From Cupriavidus necator N-1 (GTDB lineage: Bacteria; Pseudomonadota; Gammaproteobacteria; Burkholderiales; Burkholderiaceae): a stretch of DNA of 64,000 nucleotides. This document shows, in pieces, positions 20,423-31,081 of this stretch. The first letter of the stretch is position 1. The number at the start of each line of letters is the position of its first letter. A program made the translations under genes and the position numbers. The notes beneath the pieces were generated by a model, which was not told the DNA's origin, searched no databases, and saw only the letters and a list, made by a program, of their open reading frames with translations. Location of the stretch: assembly GCF_000219215.1 (NCBI RefSeq), contig NC_015726.1, positions 3,534,001-3,598,000 of the forward strand, read 5' to 3'.

Positions 20423-20788
20423 TTACTTCTTCAGAGCCACGCCGGCCTTGCGCGGACCCTTGCGGGTGCGGGCATTGGTCCGGGTACGCTGGCCGCGCAT
20501 GGGCAGGCCCTTGCGGTGACGCATGCCACGATAGCAACCAAGGTCCATCAGACGCTTGATGTTCATCGTGGTTTCACGACGCAGGTCACCCTCGACCGTG
20601 ACCTTGCCCACTTCGTCACGAAGCTTTTCCAGGTCGGCGTCGGTCAGATCCTTGACCTTCTTGTCAAACGGTACACCGGTGGCCTCGCAAATCTTGCGAG
20701 CGCGCGAGCGGCCGACACCATAAATGGCCGTCAGGCCGATTTCGGTGTGCTTGTGGTTCGGGATGTTAACCCCTGCGATACGTGCCAT
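20423..20788 (-). CDS. rpsM: 30S ribosomal protein S13
   Basis: Head protein of the small subunit that contacts tRNA and L5 across the subunit bridge. It has 121 residues beginning [14 protein letters not shown], with [11 protein letters not shown] and the basic C-terminal tail [14 protein letters not shown]. First gene of the alpha operon, 19 bases after rpmJ of the spc operon; no separate promoter was seen. Confidence 0.98.
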   Translation of the reverse strand: MARIAGVNIPNHKHTEIGLTAIYGVGRSRARKICEATGVPFDKKVKDLTDADLEKLRDEVGKVTVEGDLRRETTMNIKRLMDLGCYRGMRHRKGLPMRGQRTRTNARTRKGPRKAGVALKK

Positions 20789-20807
20789 TCGTCAATCCTC
20801 TTTCCGA

Positions 20808-20924
20808 TTAGCCTTGGCGTTGCTTGTGGCGGGGATCCGACGAGCAGATCACGCGCACGACACCGTTGCGCTTGATGATTTTGCAGTTGCGGCAAATGCG
20901 CTTAACAGAAGCCAGCACTTTCAT
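20808..20924 (-). CDS. rpmJ: 50S ribosomal protein L36
   Basis: Smallest large-subunit protein, 38 residues, reading [20 protein letters not shown] to a KQRQG end. The zinc-ribbon ligands Cys11, Cys14, Cys27 and His33 are all present, so it is the zinc-binding form. It lies between infA and rpsM and closes the spc operon. It is too short for many gene finders but unambiguous. Confidence 0.97.
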
Positions 20925-20954
20925 AATTTTCCTCTTCCTTCAATTCCTGTTCGC

Positions 20955-21173
20955 TCACTTCGTCCGGAAGACGATTCGTGCGCGCGACAGATCATATGGG
21001 GTCAGCTCGACCGTCACCTTGTCACCCGGAAGAATCCGGATGTAGTTCATTCGCATCTTGCCGGAGATATGGCCCAGTACTACGTGGCCATTCTCCAGCT
21101 TGACCCGGAACGTCGCATTGGGCAGGTTTTCCAGGACCTCCCCCTGCATCTGGATGACGTCGTCTTTTGCCAT
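20955..21173 (-). CDS. infA: Translation initiation factor IF-1
   Basis: 72-residue OB-fold factor that occupies the A site during initiation. It begins [20 protein letters not shown] and has the conserved [20 protein letters not shown] core. It lies between secY and rpmJ in the spc operon, as in many beta-proteobacteria. A second infA copy may exist elsewhere in such genomes, but not in this window. Confidence 0.97.
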   Translation of the reverse strand: MAKDDVIQMQGEVLENLPNATFRVKLENGHVVLGHISGKMRMNYIRILPGDKVTVELTPYDLSRARIVFRTK

Positions 21174-21196
21174 ACCTAGCCTGTACCGATCCGAAG

Positions 21197-22540
21197 TCAG
21201 CGCAAGGTCAGATTGCCCTTGAAATTCGCCTTCTTCAGCAGCGACTCATATTGCTGCGACATCACGTAAGACTGAACCTGAGCCATGAAGTCCATCGTGA
21301 CGACCACGATGATCAGCAGCGAGGTTCCGCCAAAGTAGAACGGAACGTTCCACCGCAGCACCAGGAATTCCGGCAACAGGCAGACCAGTGTGATATAGAC
21401 CGCACCAGCCAGCGTCAGGCGCACCAGAATCTTGTCGATATAGCGCGTCGTCTGCTCGCCCGGACGAATGCCCGGAATGAAGGCACCGCTTTTCTTCAGG
21501 TTGTCTGCCACTTCACGGCTGTTGTACACCAGGGCCGTATAGAAGAAGCAGAAAAATACAATCGCAGCAGCGTACAGCAGGATGTAGACCGGCTGGCCCG
21601 GCGACAGCGTGGCAGCCAGGTCCTTGACGAACCGGCCAACCGCACCCGTCGACTGGGACGTGAACCAGCCTGCAATCGTCGCCGGGAACAGGATGATCGA
21701 CGATGCGAAGATCGGCGGAATCACCCCTGCCATGTTCAGCTTCAGCGGCAGGTGCGACGACTGGCCGCCGTACACCTTGTTGCCGACCTGACGCTTGGCA
21801 TAGTTCACCAGGATCTTGCGCTGGCCCCGCTCGACAAACACCACGGCGAAGGTCACACCGATCACGATCGCCACGATGAAGATCGCCGCGATGATGCTCA
21901 TGGAACCCGTACGGACCAGTTCGAACAGTCCGCCGATCGCGTTGGGCAGGCCCGCCGCGATACCGCCAAAGATGATGATCGAGATGCCGTTGCCCAGACC
22001 ACGCTCGGTGATCTGCTCACCCAGCCACATCAGGAACATCGTACCGGTCACCAGCGTGATCACTGCCGTGGCCCTGAACATCAGGCCCGGATCCAGCACC
22101 AGCCCAGGCTGCGATTCCAGCGCCACCGCAATCGACAGCGCCTGGAACGTGGCCAGGACCACGGTGCCGTAGCGCGTGTACTGCGTGATCTTGCGTTGCC
22201 CTGCCTGCCCTTCCTTCTTCAGCGCTTCCAGCTGCGGCAGCACGATCGTCAGCAACTGCATGATGATCGACGCCGAGATGTACGGCATGATGCCGAGCGC
22301 GAAGACGGTAAAGCGCGACAGCGCCCCGCCCGAGAACAGGTTGAACATCCCGAGGATGCCACCCGACTGACTCTGGAAAAGCTTCGCAAGCTGCTCCGGA
22401 TCGATACCGGGCACCGGAATATGAGCGCCGATGCGGTACACGATCAGGGCCAGCACCAGGAACATCAGCCGGCGCTTGAGGTCGCCGTACTTCGCCGTGT
22501 TCCTGGCTTGCGCGCTTGCATTGGGTTTCGCCGTGGCCAA
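21197..22540 (-). CDS. secY: Protein translocase subunit SecY
   Basis: Main channel of the Sec translocon in the inner membrane, passing or inserting nascent proteins with SecE and SecG. It has 447 residues with ten predicted membrane helices; the plug region follows [15 protein letters not shown] sequence ([13 protein letters not shown] near residue 40), and the cytoplasmic loop [16 protein letters not shown] is conserved. It sits between rplO and infA. Confidence 0.98.
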   Translation of the reverse strand: MATAKPNASAQARNTAKYGDLKRRLMFLVLALIVYRIGAHIPVPGIDPEQLAKLFQSQSGGILGMFNLFSGGALSRFTVFALGIMPYISASIIMQLLTIVLPQLEALKKEGQAGQRKITQYTRYGTVVLATFQALSIAVALESQPGLVLDPGLMFRATAVITLVTGTMFLMWLGEQITERGLGNGISIIIFGGIAAGLPNAIGGLFELVRTGSMSIIAAIFIVAIVIGVTFAVVFVERGQRKILVNYAKRQVGNKVYGGQSSHLPLKLNMAGVIPPIFASSIILFPATIAGWFTSQSTGAVGRFVKDLAATLSPGQPVYILLYAAAIVFFCFFYTALVYNSREVADNLKKSGAFIPGIRPGEQTTRYIDKILVRLTLAGAVYITLVCLLPEFLVLRWNVPFYFGGTSLLIIVVVTMDFMAQVQSYVMSQQYESLLKKANFKGNLTLR

Positions 22541-22583
22541 ACGATGCTCCGACTATGACTGCCTATGCTGCGATAAATGCCTG

Positions 22584-23018
22584 TCAGGCTGCGATCTGGC
22601 CGCCGGCGGCTTCGATCGCGGCCTTGGCGCCAGCGGTGGCGCCCAGACCCTTGATCGTCACCTTGCGGGTCAGTTCGCCAGCCTTGATGACCTTGGCGCT
22701 CTTGACCAGCTCGCCCACCAGGCCAGCTTGCTTCAGGACCAGCAGATCGACTTCGGCCGCTTCCAGGCGCTCGATGTCACGCAGCGTGACTTCGGCGTTG
22801 AACGCCTTGGTCAGCGAGGTGAAGCCGCGCTTGGGCAGACGACGATACAGCGGCATTTGACCGCCTTCGAAGCCCACCTTGTGGAAGCCGCCCGAACGCG
22901 ACTTCTGACCCTTGTGGCCGCGACCGGCAGTCTTGCCCAGGCCGGAGCCGATACCGCGGCCGACGCGACGCTTGGCGTGCTTCGAACCGGCGGCCGGTTT
23001 CAGGTTGTTCAGTTGCAT
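22584..23018 (-). CDS. rplO: 50S ribosomal protein L15
   Basis: Late-assembly large-subunit protein. It has 144 residues beginning [20 protein letters not shown] with the glycine-rich basic stretch [22 protein letters not shown] cut into [14 protein letters not shown] here. Order rpmD-rplO-secY is kept, with gaps of 22 and 43 bases. Confidence 0.98.
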
Positions 23019-23040
23019 CTTGCTCTCCGAGTTCCCGGTA

Positions 23041-23223
23041 TCAGGCCAGAACCTTGACCAGGTACGAGACCTTGTTGATCATGCCGCGCACAGCGGGCGT
23101 GTCCTGCAGCTCCGACACCGAGTTGATGCGGCGCAGGCCCAGGCCACGAACAGTGGCGCGATGATCCTCGCGCGTGCCGATCAGGCTGCGCACGAGTTGC
23201 ACTTTTACGGTTTTCTGCGACAT
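23041..23223 (-). CDS. rpmD: 50S ribosomal protein L30
   Basis: 60-residue large-subunit protein. The start at 23223 gives [13 protein letters not shown]; the open frame runs 14 codons further into the rpsE-proximal spacer, but those residues are not L30-like. Conserved parts: [19 protein letters not shown] and [13 protein letters not shown]. It lies 10 bases after rpsE. Confidence 0.96.
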
Positions 23224-23233
23224 TGCGTTCACC

Positions 23234-23752
23234 TTAACCCAGGATGTCTTCGACCGACTTGCCACGCTTGGCGGCGATTTCGCCCGGCGTGCTCATCTTC
23301 TGAAGGCCGTCCAGCGTGGCGCGAACCATGTTGTACGGGTTGGTGGAACCGTGCGACTTGGTCACCACGTTGGTGACGCCCATCACTTCGAAGATCGCGC
23401 GCATCGGGCCGCCGGCGATCACGCCGGTACCTTCCTTGGCGGGCATCATCAGCACCTTGGCGGCGCCGTGCTTGCCAACGACTTCGTGTTGCAGCGTGCC
23501 GTTCTTCAGCGAGACCTTGACCATCTTGCGACGGGCTTCGTCCATTGCCTTCTGAACAGCAACCGGCACTTCCTTAGCCTTGCCCTTGCCCATGCCGATG
23601 CGGCCATCGCCGTCACCAACCACGGTCAGCGCAGCGAAACCGAGAATCCGGCCACCCTTCACCACCTTGGTGACGCGGTTGACCGAGATCATCTTCTCGC
23701 GGAGGCCGTCGTCGCGTTCGTCCTGTTGGACTTTTGCTTGCATCTTTGCCAT
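23234..23752 (-). CDS. rpsE: 30S ribosomal protein S5
   Basis: Small-subunit protein involved in mRNA unwinding and decoding accuracy. It has 172 residues with the double-stranded RNA-binding N-terminal half ([16 protein letters not shown]) and the C-terminal half with [18 protein letters not shown]. The N-terminus carries a short Gln/Lys/Asp-rich extension ([15 protein letters not shown]). Confidence 0.98.
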
Positions 23753-23773
23753 GACGTATCTCTCTCTATGCGC

Positions 23774-24130
23774 TTAGAACTTCAGGCCGGCTTCGCGGGC
23801 GGCGTCTGCCAGGGCCTTAACGCGGCCATGGAAACGGAAGCCGGCGCGATCGAACGCGACGGTTTCCACGCCAGCAGCCTTCGCCTTTTCGGCGATACGC
23901 TTGCCAACCACGGTGGCGGCAGCGGCGGTAGCGCCCTTGCCATCCAGTTCCTTGCGCACTTCCACCTCGGCGGTCGACGCGGAAGCCAGCACCTTGGTGC
24001 CGCACTCCGAGAAAACCTGGGCGTAAATATGCGAATTCGTACGGAACACGGTCAGACGATTGACTTTCATCTCCGCGATCTTGGCGCGGGTCTGACGTGC
24101 ACGGCGCAAACGAGCGTCTTTCTTGTTCAT
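23774..24130 (-). CDS. rplR: 50S ribosomal protein L18
   Basis: 5S rRNA-binding protein of the central protuberance. Start at 24130 gives 118 residues beginning [15 protein letters not shown]; a second ATG directly upstream (24133) would add one Met, and the AAGGGG site fits the inner one better. The C-terminal [19 protein letters not shown] is conserved. Confidence 0.97.
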   Translation of the reverse strand: MNKKDARLRRARQTRAKIAEMKVNRLTVFRTNSHIYAQVFSECGTKVLASASTAEVEVRKELDGKGATAAAATVVGKRIAEKAKAAGVETVAFDRAGFRFHGRVKALADAAREAGLKF

Positions 24131-24141
24131 CATTGCACCCC

Positions 24142-24675
24142 TTACTTCTTCTTGGTTTCCTTCAGGATGACGCGCTCGTCCGAGTAACGCACACCCTTGC
24201 CCTTGTAGGGCTCAGGCGGGCGGTACGCGCGGACTTCCGCGGCAACCTGACCGACTTTCTGCTTGTCCGCACCCTTGATGATGATCTCGGTCTGCGTCGG
24301 CGTTTCCGCCTTCACGCCTTCCGGCATCTCATGGATCACGTCGTGCGAGAAACCAAGCTGGAGCTTCAGCGCAGCGCCCTGCAGCTGGGCACGATAGCCC
24401 ACGCCGACGAGGTTCAGCTTGCGCTCGAAACCGGTGGTTACGCCCTTGACCATGTTGGCCACCAGAGCACGCATGGTGCCCTGCAGAGCGTTTGCTTCAC
24501 GCGATTCGTCAGCCGGGCTGAAGGTCAGCGTGTCATTTTCGACATTGACCTTGACCAGGCTGTGAATCGGCTGCGACAGCGTGCCGAGCGGGCCCTTTAC
24601 GGAGAGCACGCCAGCCGCCACGTTCACTTCCGCGCCCTTGGGGAGCGCGATGGGAGCCTTACCTACACGGGACAT
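24142..24675 (-). CDS. rplF: 50S ribosomal protein L6
   Basis: Large-subunit protein near the factor-binding site. It has 177 residues made of two similar domains, beginning [14 protein letters not shown], with the conserved C-terminal motif [14 protein letters not shown]. Confidence 0.98.
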   Translation of the reverse strand: MSRVGKAPIALPKGAEVNVAAGVLSVKGPLGTLSQPIHSLVKVNVENDTLTFSPADESREANALQGTMRALVANMVKGVTTGFERKLNLVGVGYRAQLQGAALKLQLGFSHDVIHEMPEGVKAETPTQTEIIIKGADKQKVGQVAAEVRAYRPPEPYKGKGVRYSDERVILKETKKK

Positions 24676-24685
24676 GGTTCTCTCC

Positions 24686-25081
24686 TTAAGCGACGTAGCA
24701 GAGAACTTCGCCGCCCACGCCAGTGGCGCGAGCCTTGCGGTCGGTCATCAGACCCTGCGGGGTCGAAATGATCGCCACACCCAGGCCGTTCATCACTTGG
24801 GGGATGTCGCTGCGGCCCTTGTACACGCGCAGGCCGGGCTTCGAGACGCGCTCAATGCGCTCGATGACCGGACGGCCGGCGTAGTACTTGAGACCGATGC
24901 TCAGTTGTGCCTTGCCGCCATCTTCCTGGACGGCGTAGTCGTCGATGTAGCCTTCGTCCTTCAGGACCTTGGCGATTGCCACTTTCAGCTTCGACGACGG
25001 CATGACAACCGACGCTTTCTGCACGCCCTGGGCGTTGCGGATGCGCGTCAGCATATCGGCGATAGGATCGCTCATGCTCAT
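24686..25081 (-). CDS. rpsH: 30S ribosomal protein S8
   Basis: Primary 16S rRNA-binding protein; in E. coli it represses the spc operon by binding the rplE message. It has 131 residues beginning [18 protein letters not shown], with the C-terminal [18 protein letters not shown]. An ATG two codons downstream is possible. Confidence 0.98.
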   Translation of the reverse strand: MSMSDPIADMLTRIRNAQGVQKASVVMPSSKLKVAIAKVLKDEGYIDDYAVQEDGGKAQLSIGLKYYAGRPVIERIERVSKPGLRVYKGRSDIPQVMNGLGVAIISTPQGLMTDRKARATGVGGEVLCYVA

Positions 25082-25108
25082 ACTGTTTCTCCTGTAGCCT
25101 GTGCGTAA

Positions 25109-25414
25109 TTACCAGCTGGCTTTCGTCAGACCCGGGATTTCGCCCTTGAAGGCGATTTCGCGGATCTTGTTACGCGCCAGGCCAAACTTGCGGAAGGTAC
25201 CGCGGGGACGACCGGTGATCGCGCAGCGGTTACGCTGGCGAGTCGGGTTCGCGTTGCGCGGGAGCTGTTGCAGCTCGAGACGCGCGCTGTAACGCTCTTC
25301 TTCCGACTTCTCTTGGTCGTCGATAATGGCCTTGAGGTTGGCGCGCTTGGCGGCATACTTCGCCACCAGCTTGGCGCGCTTCTTCTCACGTTCAATCAGA
25401 GCCAGTTTAGCCAC
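25109..25414 (-). CDS. rpsN: 30S ribosomal protein S14, zinc-independent form
   Basis: 101-residue small-subunit head protein. It begins [15 protein letters not shown] and ends in the conserved GLTKASW. The zinc-binding CxxC pairs of the short form are absent; the conserved [10 protein letters not shown] segment is of the long C-minus type. Confidence 0.98.
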   Translation of the reverse strand: MAKLALIEREKKRAKLVAKYAAKRANLKAIIDDQEKSEEERYSARLELQQLPRNANPTRQRNRCAITGRPRGTFRKFGLARNKIREIAFKGEIPGLTKASW

Positions 25415-25423
25415 GGTTACCCC

Positions 25424-25966
25424 TTAATTGCGGAACGGGAACTTGAACGCACCGAGGAGTGCCTTGGCTTCCTCGTCGTTCTTTGCCGTCGTCGTGATGC
25501 TGATGTTCAGACCACGCAGTGCGTCGATCTTGTCGTACTCGATTTCGGGGAAAATGATCTGCTCTTTCACACCGATGTTGTAGTTGCCGCGACCGTCGAA
25601 CGACCGGCCCGACACACCACGGAAGTCACGCACGCGCGGCAGGGCCACGGTAACGAAACGATCGAGGAATTCGAACATGCGCTCGCCGCGCAGGGTCACC
25701 ATCGCACCGATGGGGTAGCCCTGGCGGATCTTGAAGCCGGCGATAGCCTTCTTGGCCTTCGTCACGACCGGCTTCTGACCGGCGATCTTGGTCAGGTCGC
25801 CCACGGCATTCTCAATGATCTTCTTGTCATTGATGGCTTCGCCAAGACCCATGTTCAGGGTGATCTTGGTGATGCGCGGCACTTCCATGACCGACTTGTA
25901 GCCGAACTGTTCGATCAGCTTCGGCACAACCTGTTCTTTGTAAAACTCTTGCAGACGTGCTGCCAT
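25424..25966 (-). CDS. rplE: 50S ribosomal protein L5
   Basis: 5S rRNA-binding protein that forms the intersubunit bridge with S13. The ATG at 25966 gives 180 residues ([12 protein letters not shown]), with GGAG six bases upstream; a TTG two codons earlier sits on that site and is not chosen. Conserved parts: [19 protein letters not shown] and [17 protein letters not shown]. Confidence 0.97.
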   Translation of the reverse strand: MAARLQEFYKEQVVPKLIEQFGYKSVMEVPRITKITLNMGLGEAINDKKIIENAVGDLTKIAGQKPVVTKAKKAIAGFKIRQGYPIGAMVTLRGERMFEFLDRFVTVALPRVRDFRGVSGRSFDGRGNYNIGVKEQIIFPEIEYDKIDALRGLNISITTTAKNDEEAKALLGAFKFPFRN

Positions 25967-25991
25967 GCTCAACTCCTATACGTGCCCAGAA

Positions 25992-26300
25992 TCAAGCTGC
26001 CACGACGGCGCCGGTGGTCTTCAGCACGCGCACGCGCTTGCCGTCTTCCACCTTGATGCCGACGCGCGACGGCTTGCCATTGGCATCCACGAGCGCAACG
26101 TTGGAAATATGCAGGGGCATGACCTTGTCGACCACACCACCGGTAGTGCCCAGCATCGGGTTCGGGCGGGCATGCTTCTTGGCGATGTTCACGCCTTGCA
26201 CCGCAACCTTGTCGCCCAGGACGGCTTGCACGGTACCGCGCTTGCCCTTGTCCTTGCCGGTCAGCACAATGACTTCGTCGCCTTTGCGAATCTTGTTCAT
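25992..26300 (-). CDS. rplX: 50S ribosomal protein L24
   Basis: Assembly-initiator protein of the large subunit. It has 102 residues beginning [21 protein letters not shown], trimmed here to the KOW motif [16 protein letters not shown], and [13 protein letters not shown] follows. It lies 9 bases after rplN. Confidence 0.98.
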   Translation of the reverse strand: MNKIRKGDEVIVLTGKDKGKRGTVQAVLGDKVAVQGVNIAKKHARPNPMLGTTGGVVDKVMPLHISNVALVDANGKPSRVGIKVEDGKRVRVLKTTGAVVAA

Positions 26301-26309
26301 GGCGGCTCC

Positions 26310-26678
26310 TTACAGCACTTCCGGAGCGAGCGACACGATCTTCATGAAGCGCTCGGTACGGAGTTCACGAGTCACCGGCCCGAAGATACGGGTGCCGATC
26401 GGCTCGAGCTTGTTGTTCAGCAGGACGGCGGCGTTGCCGTCGAACTTGATCAGCGAACCGTCAGCGCGGCGCACGCCCTTGGCGGTACGCACGACGACGG
26501 CGTTGTAGATGTCGCCCTTCTTCACGCGACCGCGCGGCGCTGCGTCCTTGACGGTCACCTTGATGATGTCGCCAACGCTTGCGTAGCGGCGCTTGGAGCC
26601 ACCCAGCACCTTGATGCACAGCACTTCGCGCGCACCAGTGTTATCGGCTACTTCGAGCCGGCTTTCTGTCTGAATCAT
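26310..26678 (-). CDS. rplN: 50S ribosomal protein L14
   Basis: 122-residue large-subunit protein at the subunit interface. It begins [19 protein letters not shown] and has the conserved [13 protein letters not shown] and ITRELR-like [13 protein letters not shown]. First gene of the spc operon; a consensus promoter with an inverted repeat lies in the 279-base gap upstream. Confidence 0.98.
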
Positions 26679-26896
26679 GGTGTTTGTCTTCCCAACTTAA
26701 TCCGTCAGGTGCAAAAAGCGCCCATCGGTCAGTCTTGGTCCCGTCGGCTCCGGCATTGCGCCAGCTCCGTATGGGTTGATCAACTTTGAAGTCGGTAGGA
26801 ACCAGGCGATCTCAACAACTTGCTGAGGCCGCTCGGCCCTGGCTCGCTTCACAGGCCCGCCCGGGTGGTACTACAAAGGCGAACGCAACAAAGCGG

Positions 26897-26934
26897 AAGT
26901 CCAGGATTATAGCTACATAATCCTGGACTTGCAA
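26897..26934 (-). promoter_or_regulatory. spc operon promoter overlapping a perfect 14-base inverted repeat
   Basis: On the minus strand, TTGCAA (26934-26929) and a perfect TATAAT (26911-26906) are spaced by 17 bases. A perfect inverted repeat with 14-base arms (26897-26910 with 26917-26930) and a 6-base centre covers the spacer, the -10 box and one edge of the -35. The start point would be near 26899, leaving a leader of about 220 bases before rplN. The repeat could be an operator, or an RNA end-forming hairpin for the upstream S10 transcript, whose last gene stops 28 bases before it. Confidence 0.8.
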
Positions 26935-26957
26935 GTCAAGCTAAGAACGTGTTGTTC

Positions 26958-27236
26958 TTAGATGACGCGTGCAGCCTCTACCAGCCGGGAAACCACCCAG
27001 GACTTGGTCCGCGACAGCGGACGGCCTTCCTGGATCTCGACCTTGTCGCCTTCCTTGTACTGGTTGGCTTCGTCGTGTGCGTGGTACTTCTTCGAACGCA
27101 GCACGTACTTGCCGTACAGAGGATGCTTGACGCGGTTTTCCACCAAGACCGTAACGGTCTTGTCCATCTTGTCGCTCACGACACGGCCGACCAGGGTACG
27201 GCGAAGCGACTTTTCCGTTTGTGCAGCTTCAGTCAT
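26958..27236 (-). CDS. rpsQ: 30S ribosomal protein S17
   Basis: 92-residue OB-fold small-subunit protein. It contains [20 protein letters not shown] and the conserved [15 protein letters not shown] (beginning AHDEANQ). Last gene of the S10 unit here; its start overlaps the rpmC stop by four bases. Confidence 0.98.
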   Translation of the reverse strand: MTEAAQTEKSLRRTLVGRVVSDKMDKTVTVLVENRVKHPLYGKYVLRSKKYHAHDEANQYKEGDKVEIQEGRPLSRTKSWVVSRLVEAARVI

Positions 27237-27427
27237 TTCGCGTTTGCCTTTTGAGTCAGCACGGTTTGCACACGCGCGATGTCCTTGCGAACCTTTTTCA
27301 GCTGGCTGGTGTTCTGCAGCTGTTGGGTCGCCTTTTGCATGCGCAGGCTAAATTGGGCCTTCAGCAGCTCGGAGAGCTCCTGGTTCAGCCCGGCGGCGTC
27401 CTTGCCGCGAAGTTCGGATGCTTTCAT
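27233..27427 (-). CDS. rpmC: 50S ribosomal protein L29
   Basis: 64-residue two-helix protein at the exit tunnel that contacts trigger factor. It begins [18 protein letters not shown] and has [14 protein letters not shown] [12 protein letters not shown]. It overlaps rpsQ by four bases. Confidence 0.98.
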   Translation of the reverse strand: MKASELRGKDAAGLNQELSELLKAQFSLRMQKATQQLQNTSQLKKVRKDIARVQTVLTQKANAK

Positions 27428-27438
27428 CCCTGCTCTCC

Positions 27439-27855
27439 TTACGTCCCGACCTGGCGCACCACGAAATTGGTGGCGATCGGCAGCTTGGCGGCTGCGAGGC
27501 GGAACGCCTCACGCGCCAGGTCTTCGGTCACGCCATCCATTTCGTACAGCATCTTACCCGGCTGGATTTCAGCCACGTAGTACTCCGGATTGCCCTTACC
27601 GTTACCCATACGGACTTCGGCAGGCTTCTTCGAGATCGGCTTGTCCGGGAAGATCCGGATCCAGATGCGGCCGCCACGCTTGATGTGGCGGGTCATCGCA
27701 CGACGTGCCGACTCGATCTGACGAGCCGTCAGGCGGCCACGGCCCATGGCCTTCAGGCCGAATTCGCCGAAAGACACGGCGTTACCACGGGTAGCCTTAC
27801 CCGTGTTGCGGCCCTTCTGCTCCTTGCGGTATTTTCTGCGCTTAGGTTGCAGCAT
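27439..27855 (-). CDS. rplP: 50S ribosomal protein L16
   Basis: 138-residue protein near the peptidyl transferase centre. It begins [17 protein letters not shown] and has [20 protein letters not shown] (trimmed to [19 protein letters not shown]) and [19 protein letters not shown]. Two bases separate it from rpsC. Confidence 0.98.
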   Translation of the reverse strand: MLQPKRRKYRKEQKGRNTGKATRGNAVSFGEFGLKAMGRGRLTARQIESARRAMTRHIKRGGRIWIRIFPDKPISKKPAEVRMGNGKGNPEYYVAEIQPGKMLYEMDGVTEDLAREAFRLAAAKLPIATNFVVRQVGT

Positions 27856-27857
27856 CG

Positions 27858-28658
27858 TTATTCTCCACTCTTCGCATCGCCAGGCGCACCGCGGCGACCG
27901 GCACCCGCACCGGCGCCACCGCGACGGTTGCCACCCGGGCGGCCTTCGCCTTCACGGCGGCGGCCTTCCGGACGACCCGGGCGACGACGACGGTCGTCTT
28001 GCGGCTCTTCCACCACCGGCGCGTCATTGCGGCCGAGGTGATCACCCTTGTAGACCCACACCTTGACACCGATGATGCCGTAGGTGGTTTCTGCTTCGGA
28101 GAAACCGTAGTCGATGTCGGCGCGCAGGGTGTGCAGGGGCACACGGCCTTCGCGGTACCACTCGGTACGTGCGATTTCGATACCGTTCAGACGGCCGGCG
28201 CTCATGATCTTGATACCCTGGGCGCCCAGGCGCATCGCATTCTGCATCGCGCGCTTCATGGCGCGGCGGAACATGATGCGGCGCTCGAGCTGCTGGGTGA
28301 TCGAGTCGGCGATCAGCTGAGCATCGGTTTCCGGCTTGCGGATTTCCTCGATGTTCACGTGCACGGGCACGCCCATGCGACGCTGCAGTTCAGCCTTGAG
28401 CAGTTCGATGTCCTCACCCTTCTTGCCGATCACCACGCCCGGACGCGAGCTGTAAATGGTGATGCGTGCGTTGCGGGCGGGGCGCTCGATCACGACGCGG
28501 CCAACCGATGCGTTCTTCAGCTTCTTCTTCAGGAAGTCTCGAACTTCGATGTCTTCCTTCAGCATGCCGGCGAACTTCGTGTTGCTGGCGTACCAGCGCG
28601 AAGCCCAGTTACGGCTGACAGCCAGGCGGAAGCCAGTCGGATGAATCTTCTGTCCCAT
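27858..28658 (-). CDS. rpsC: 30S ribosomal protein S3 with Arg/Gly-rich C-terminal tail
   Basis: Head protein at the mRNA entry channel with helicase activity. It has 266 residues, about 30 more than the E. coli protein. The KH domain (about residues 39-107) holds the GXXG-type loop [17 protein letters not shown]; the C-terminal domain has [20 protein letters not shown]. The extra residues form a tail rich in Gly, Arg and Ala after residue 222, as found in other Burkholderiales. Confidence 0.98.
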   Translation of the reverse strand: MGQKIHPTGFRLAVSRNWASRWYASNTKFAGMLKEDIEVRDFLKKKLKNASVGRVVIERPARNARITIYSSRPGVVIGKKGEDIELLKAELQRRMGVPVHVNIEEIRKPETDAQLIADSITQQLERRIMFRRAMKRAMQNAMRLGAQGIKIMSAGRLNGIEIARTEWYREGRVPLHTLRADIDYGFSEAETTYGIIGVKVWVYKGDHLGRNDAPVVEEPQDDRRRRPGRPEGRRREGEGRPGGNRRGGAGAGAGRRGAPGDAKSGE

Positions 28659-28667
28659 CGTGACTCC

Positions 28668-28997
28668 TTAGTTGCCGAGCGTCACAGTGATGTGACAGGT
28701 TTGTTTCTCGATGCGGTTGCCGCGGCCCTTCGCCCGTGCGGTGAAGCGCTTGAGCGAGGTTGCCTTGTCGACGAAGATCGATTTGACCTTCAGTTCGTCG
28801 ATGTCGGCGCCTTCGTTGTGCTCAGCGTTGGCGATGGCCGATTCGACCACCTTCTTCACGATCCCGGCAGCCTTTTTCGGGCTGAACTGCAGGACATTGA
28901 GCGCGCGCTCGATCGGCAGACCACGGATCTGGTCAGCGACCAGGCGCGTCTTCTGGGCGGAGATGCGGGCACCGCGATGAATCGCTTTCACTTCCAT
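28668..28997 (-). CDS. rplV: 50S ribosomal protein L22
   Basis: 109-residue protein whose beta-hairpin lines the exit tunnel. It begins [18 protein letters not shown] and has the hairpin region [19 protein letters not shown], the known site of macrolide resistance changes in other bacteria; nothing unusual is seen. Confidence 0.98.
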   Translation of the reverse strand: MEVKAIHRGARISAQKTRLVADQIRGLPIERALNVLQFSPKKAAGIVKKVVESAIANAEHNEGADIDELKVKSIFVDKATSLKRFTARAKGRGNRIEKQTCHITVTLGN

Positions 28998-29006
28998 GAT
29001 GGCACC

Positions 29007-29282
29007 TTACCTCTTCGCTTTCTTGTCAGCCGCGTGGCCCTTGAACGTGCGGGTAATCGCAAATTCACCGAGCTTGTGGCCAACCATGTTTTCCGTAACG
29101 TACACCGGCACGTGTTGACGGCCGTTGTGCACGGCGATCGTCAGGCCAATGAACTCCGGCAGAATGGTCGAGCGACGCGACCAAGTCTTGATGGGCTTCT
29201 TGTCCTTGCCGCTCGAGGCGACTTCCACCTTCTTCAGCAGGTGGGCGTCGCAGAACGGACCCTTTTTAGCGGAACGAGTCAT
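29007..29282 (-). CDS. rpsS: 30S ribosomal protein S19
   Basis: 91-residue head protein paired with S13. It begins [18 protein letters not shown] and has conserved [22 protein letters not shown] and [17 protein letters not shown]. Confidence 0.98.
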   Translation of the reverse strand: MTRSAKKGPFCDAHLLKKVEVASSGKDKKPIKTWSRRSTILPEFIGLTIAVHNGRQHVPVYVTENMVGHKLGEFAITRTFKGHAADKKAKR

Positions 29283-29304
29283 ATCTTTAGCTCCTACCTA
29301 CCGA

Positions 29305-30135
29305 TTAACGCTTGTGGCGCTTCTGGACGATCATGCTGTCCGTGCGCTTGTTGCTGCGGGTACGGTAACCCTTGGCCGGGGTACCCCACGGCGAAACCGG
29401 ATCGCGACCAGCGGCGGTCTTGCCTTCACCACCACCGTGCGGGTGATCCACCGGGTTCATCACGACACCACGCACCGTCGGGCGGATACCGCGCCAGCGG
29501 GTGGCACCGGCCTTGCCGATGACGCGCAGGCTGTGCTCTTCGTTGCCCACTTCACCGATGGTGGCGCGGCACTCGATGTGCACGCGGCGCACTTCACCGG
29601 AGCGCAGGCGAACCTGGGCGTACAGGCCTTCACGAGCCAGCAGCACGGCGGAACCGCCGGCGGCACGTGCGATCTGCGAACCCTTGCCCGGCAGCATTTC
29701 CACGTTGTTGATCGTGGTACCGACCGGAATGTTGCGGATCGGCAGGTTGTTACCGGCCTTGATCGGCGCTTCCGAGCCGTTCAGCAGTTGCTGACCGGCA
29801 ACCATGCCCTTGGTGGCGATGATGTAGCGGCGCTCGCCGTCGGCGAACAGCACCAGCGCGATATTGGCGCTGCGGTTCGGATCGTATTCCAGGCGTTCGA
29901 CCTTGGCGGGGATGCCGTCCTTGTCGTTACGCTTGAAGTCGACCACGCGGTAGTGGTGCTTATGACCACCGCCCTTGTGGCGGGTGGTGATATGACCATT
30001 GTTGTTACGGCCCGACTTCTGGAATTGCTTTTCCAGCAGCGGAGCGTGCGGGGCGCCCTTGTGAAGGTCCTTGTTGACCACCTTCACCATCGAGCGACGA
30101 CCCGGGGAAGTCGGCTTGGTCTTGACGAGTGCCAT
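29305..30135 (-). CDS. rplB: 50S ribosomal protein L2
   Basis: 276-residue protein needed for subunit joining and peptidyl transfer. It contains the conserved [15 protein letters not shown] near the N-terminus and the [13 protein letters not shown] motif with the catalytically important His in the C-terminal third. Standard S10 position. Confidence 0.98.
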   Translation of the reverse strand: MALVKTKPTSPGRRSMVKVVNKDLHKGAPHAPLLEKQFQKSGRNNNGHITTRHKGGGHKHHYRVVDFKRNDKDGIPAKVERLEYDPNRSANIALVLFADGERRYIIATKGMVAGQQLLNGSEAPIKAGNNLPIRNIPVGTTINNVEMLPGKGSQIARAAGGSAVLLAREGLYAQVRLRSGEVRRVHIECRATIGEVGNEEHSLRVIGKAGATRWRGIRPTVRGVVMNPVDHPHGGGEGKTAAGRDPVSPWGTPAKGYRTRSNKRTDSMIVQKRHKR

Positions 30136-30137
30136 GA

Positions 30138-30452
30138 TTACTTGGCCTCCGCTTCAAAATTGATTTCCTGACCCGGCTTCAGCGAAACGTAGGCCTTCTT
30201 CACGTGGTTGCGACGCCCCATGAAACGGCCAAAACGCTTCTGCTTGCCCTTCTGGTTCAGGATCTGAACGGACTGCACCTCGACCTTGAACAGCAGTTCG
30301 ACTGCGGCCTTCACTTCTGCCTTGTTGGCATCGCGGGCCACTTCGAACACGACTTGTTCATTCTTGTCGGCGACCAGGGTTGCCTTTTCGGAAACCACCG
30401 GCGCGAGCAGCACCTGCATCAAACGATGATCGTTCTTGGCTACTTGCGTCAT
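30138..30452 (-). CDS. rplW: 50S ribosomal protein L23
   Basis: 104-residue exit-tunnel protein, docking site for trigger factor and SRP. It has [20 protein letters not shown] and [18 protein letters not shown]. It overlaps rplD by four bases. Confidence 0.98.
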
Positions 30453-31069
30453 TTCAGCAACTCCTCGATCTGCGCGACGGCTGCCTTGGTCACCAGCACC
30501 TTCTTGTAGTGCACGAGCGACAGCGGATCAGCCTGGCGCGGCTCGACAACTGCCACGTGCGGCAGGTTGCGCGAAGCCAGGTAGAGGTTTTCGTCGAGGC
30601 TGTCGGTGATGATCAGCACCGAGTCCAGGCCCATGGCCTTGAACTTGTCGGCCAAGAGCTTGGTCTTGGGCGCGTCGACAGTGAAACCGTCCACCACGTT
30701 GATACGACCTTCACGTGCGAGCTGCGAGTAAATCGAGCGCATGCCGGCACGGAACATCTTCTTGTTGACCTTCTGGGTGAAGTTCTCTTCCGGCGAATTC
30801 GGGAAGATACGGCCGCCCCCGCGCCACAGCGGCGAGGAAGACATACCGGCACGAGCACGGCCCGTACCCTTCTGGCGCCACGGCTTCTTGGTCGTGTGCT
30901 TGACCTCTTCACGATCCTTCTGCTTACGGTTACCGCTGCGAGCGTTGGCCTGGTAAGCGACGACGATCTGGTGAACGAGGGCTTCGTTGTAGTCACGGCC
31001 GAACACTTCGGGCGAAGCGTCAACGCCCGCACCGATCTGGCCATTGTCCTGGAGGAGCTTGAGTTCCAT
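30449..31069 (-). CDS. rplD: 50S ribosomal protein L4
   Basis: 206-residue protein, a primary 23S rRNA binder and, in E. coli, feedback regulator of the S10 operon. The extended loop [23 protein letters not shown] is conserved (here [14 protein letters not shown]). If L4 feedback acts here, the leader before rplC is the place to look; this is inference. Confidence 0.98.
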
Positions 31070-31081
31070 TACATGCGCTCC

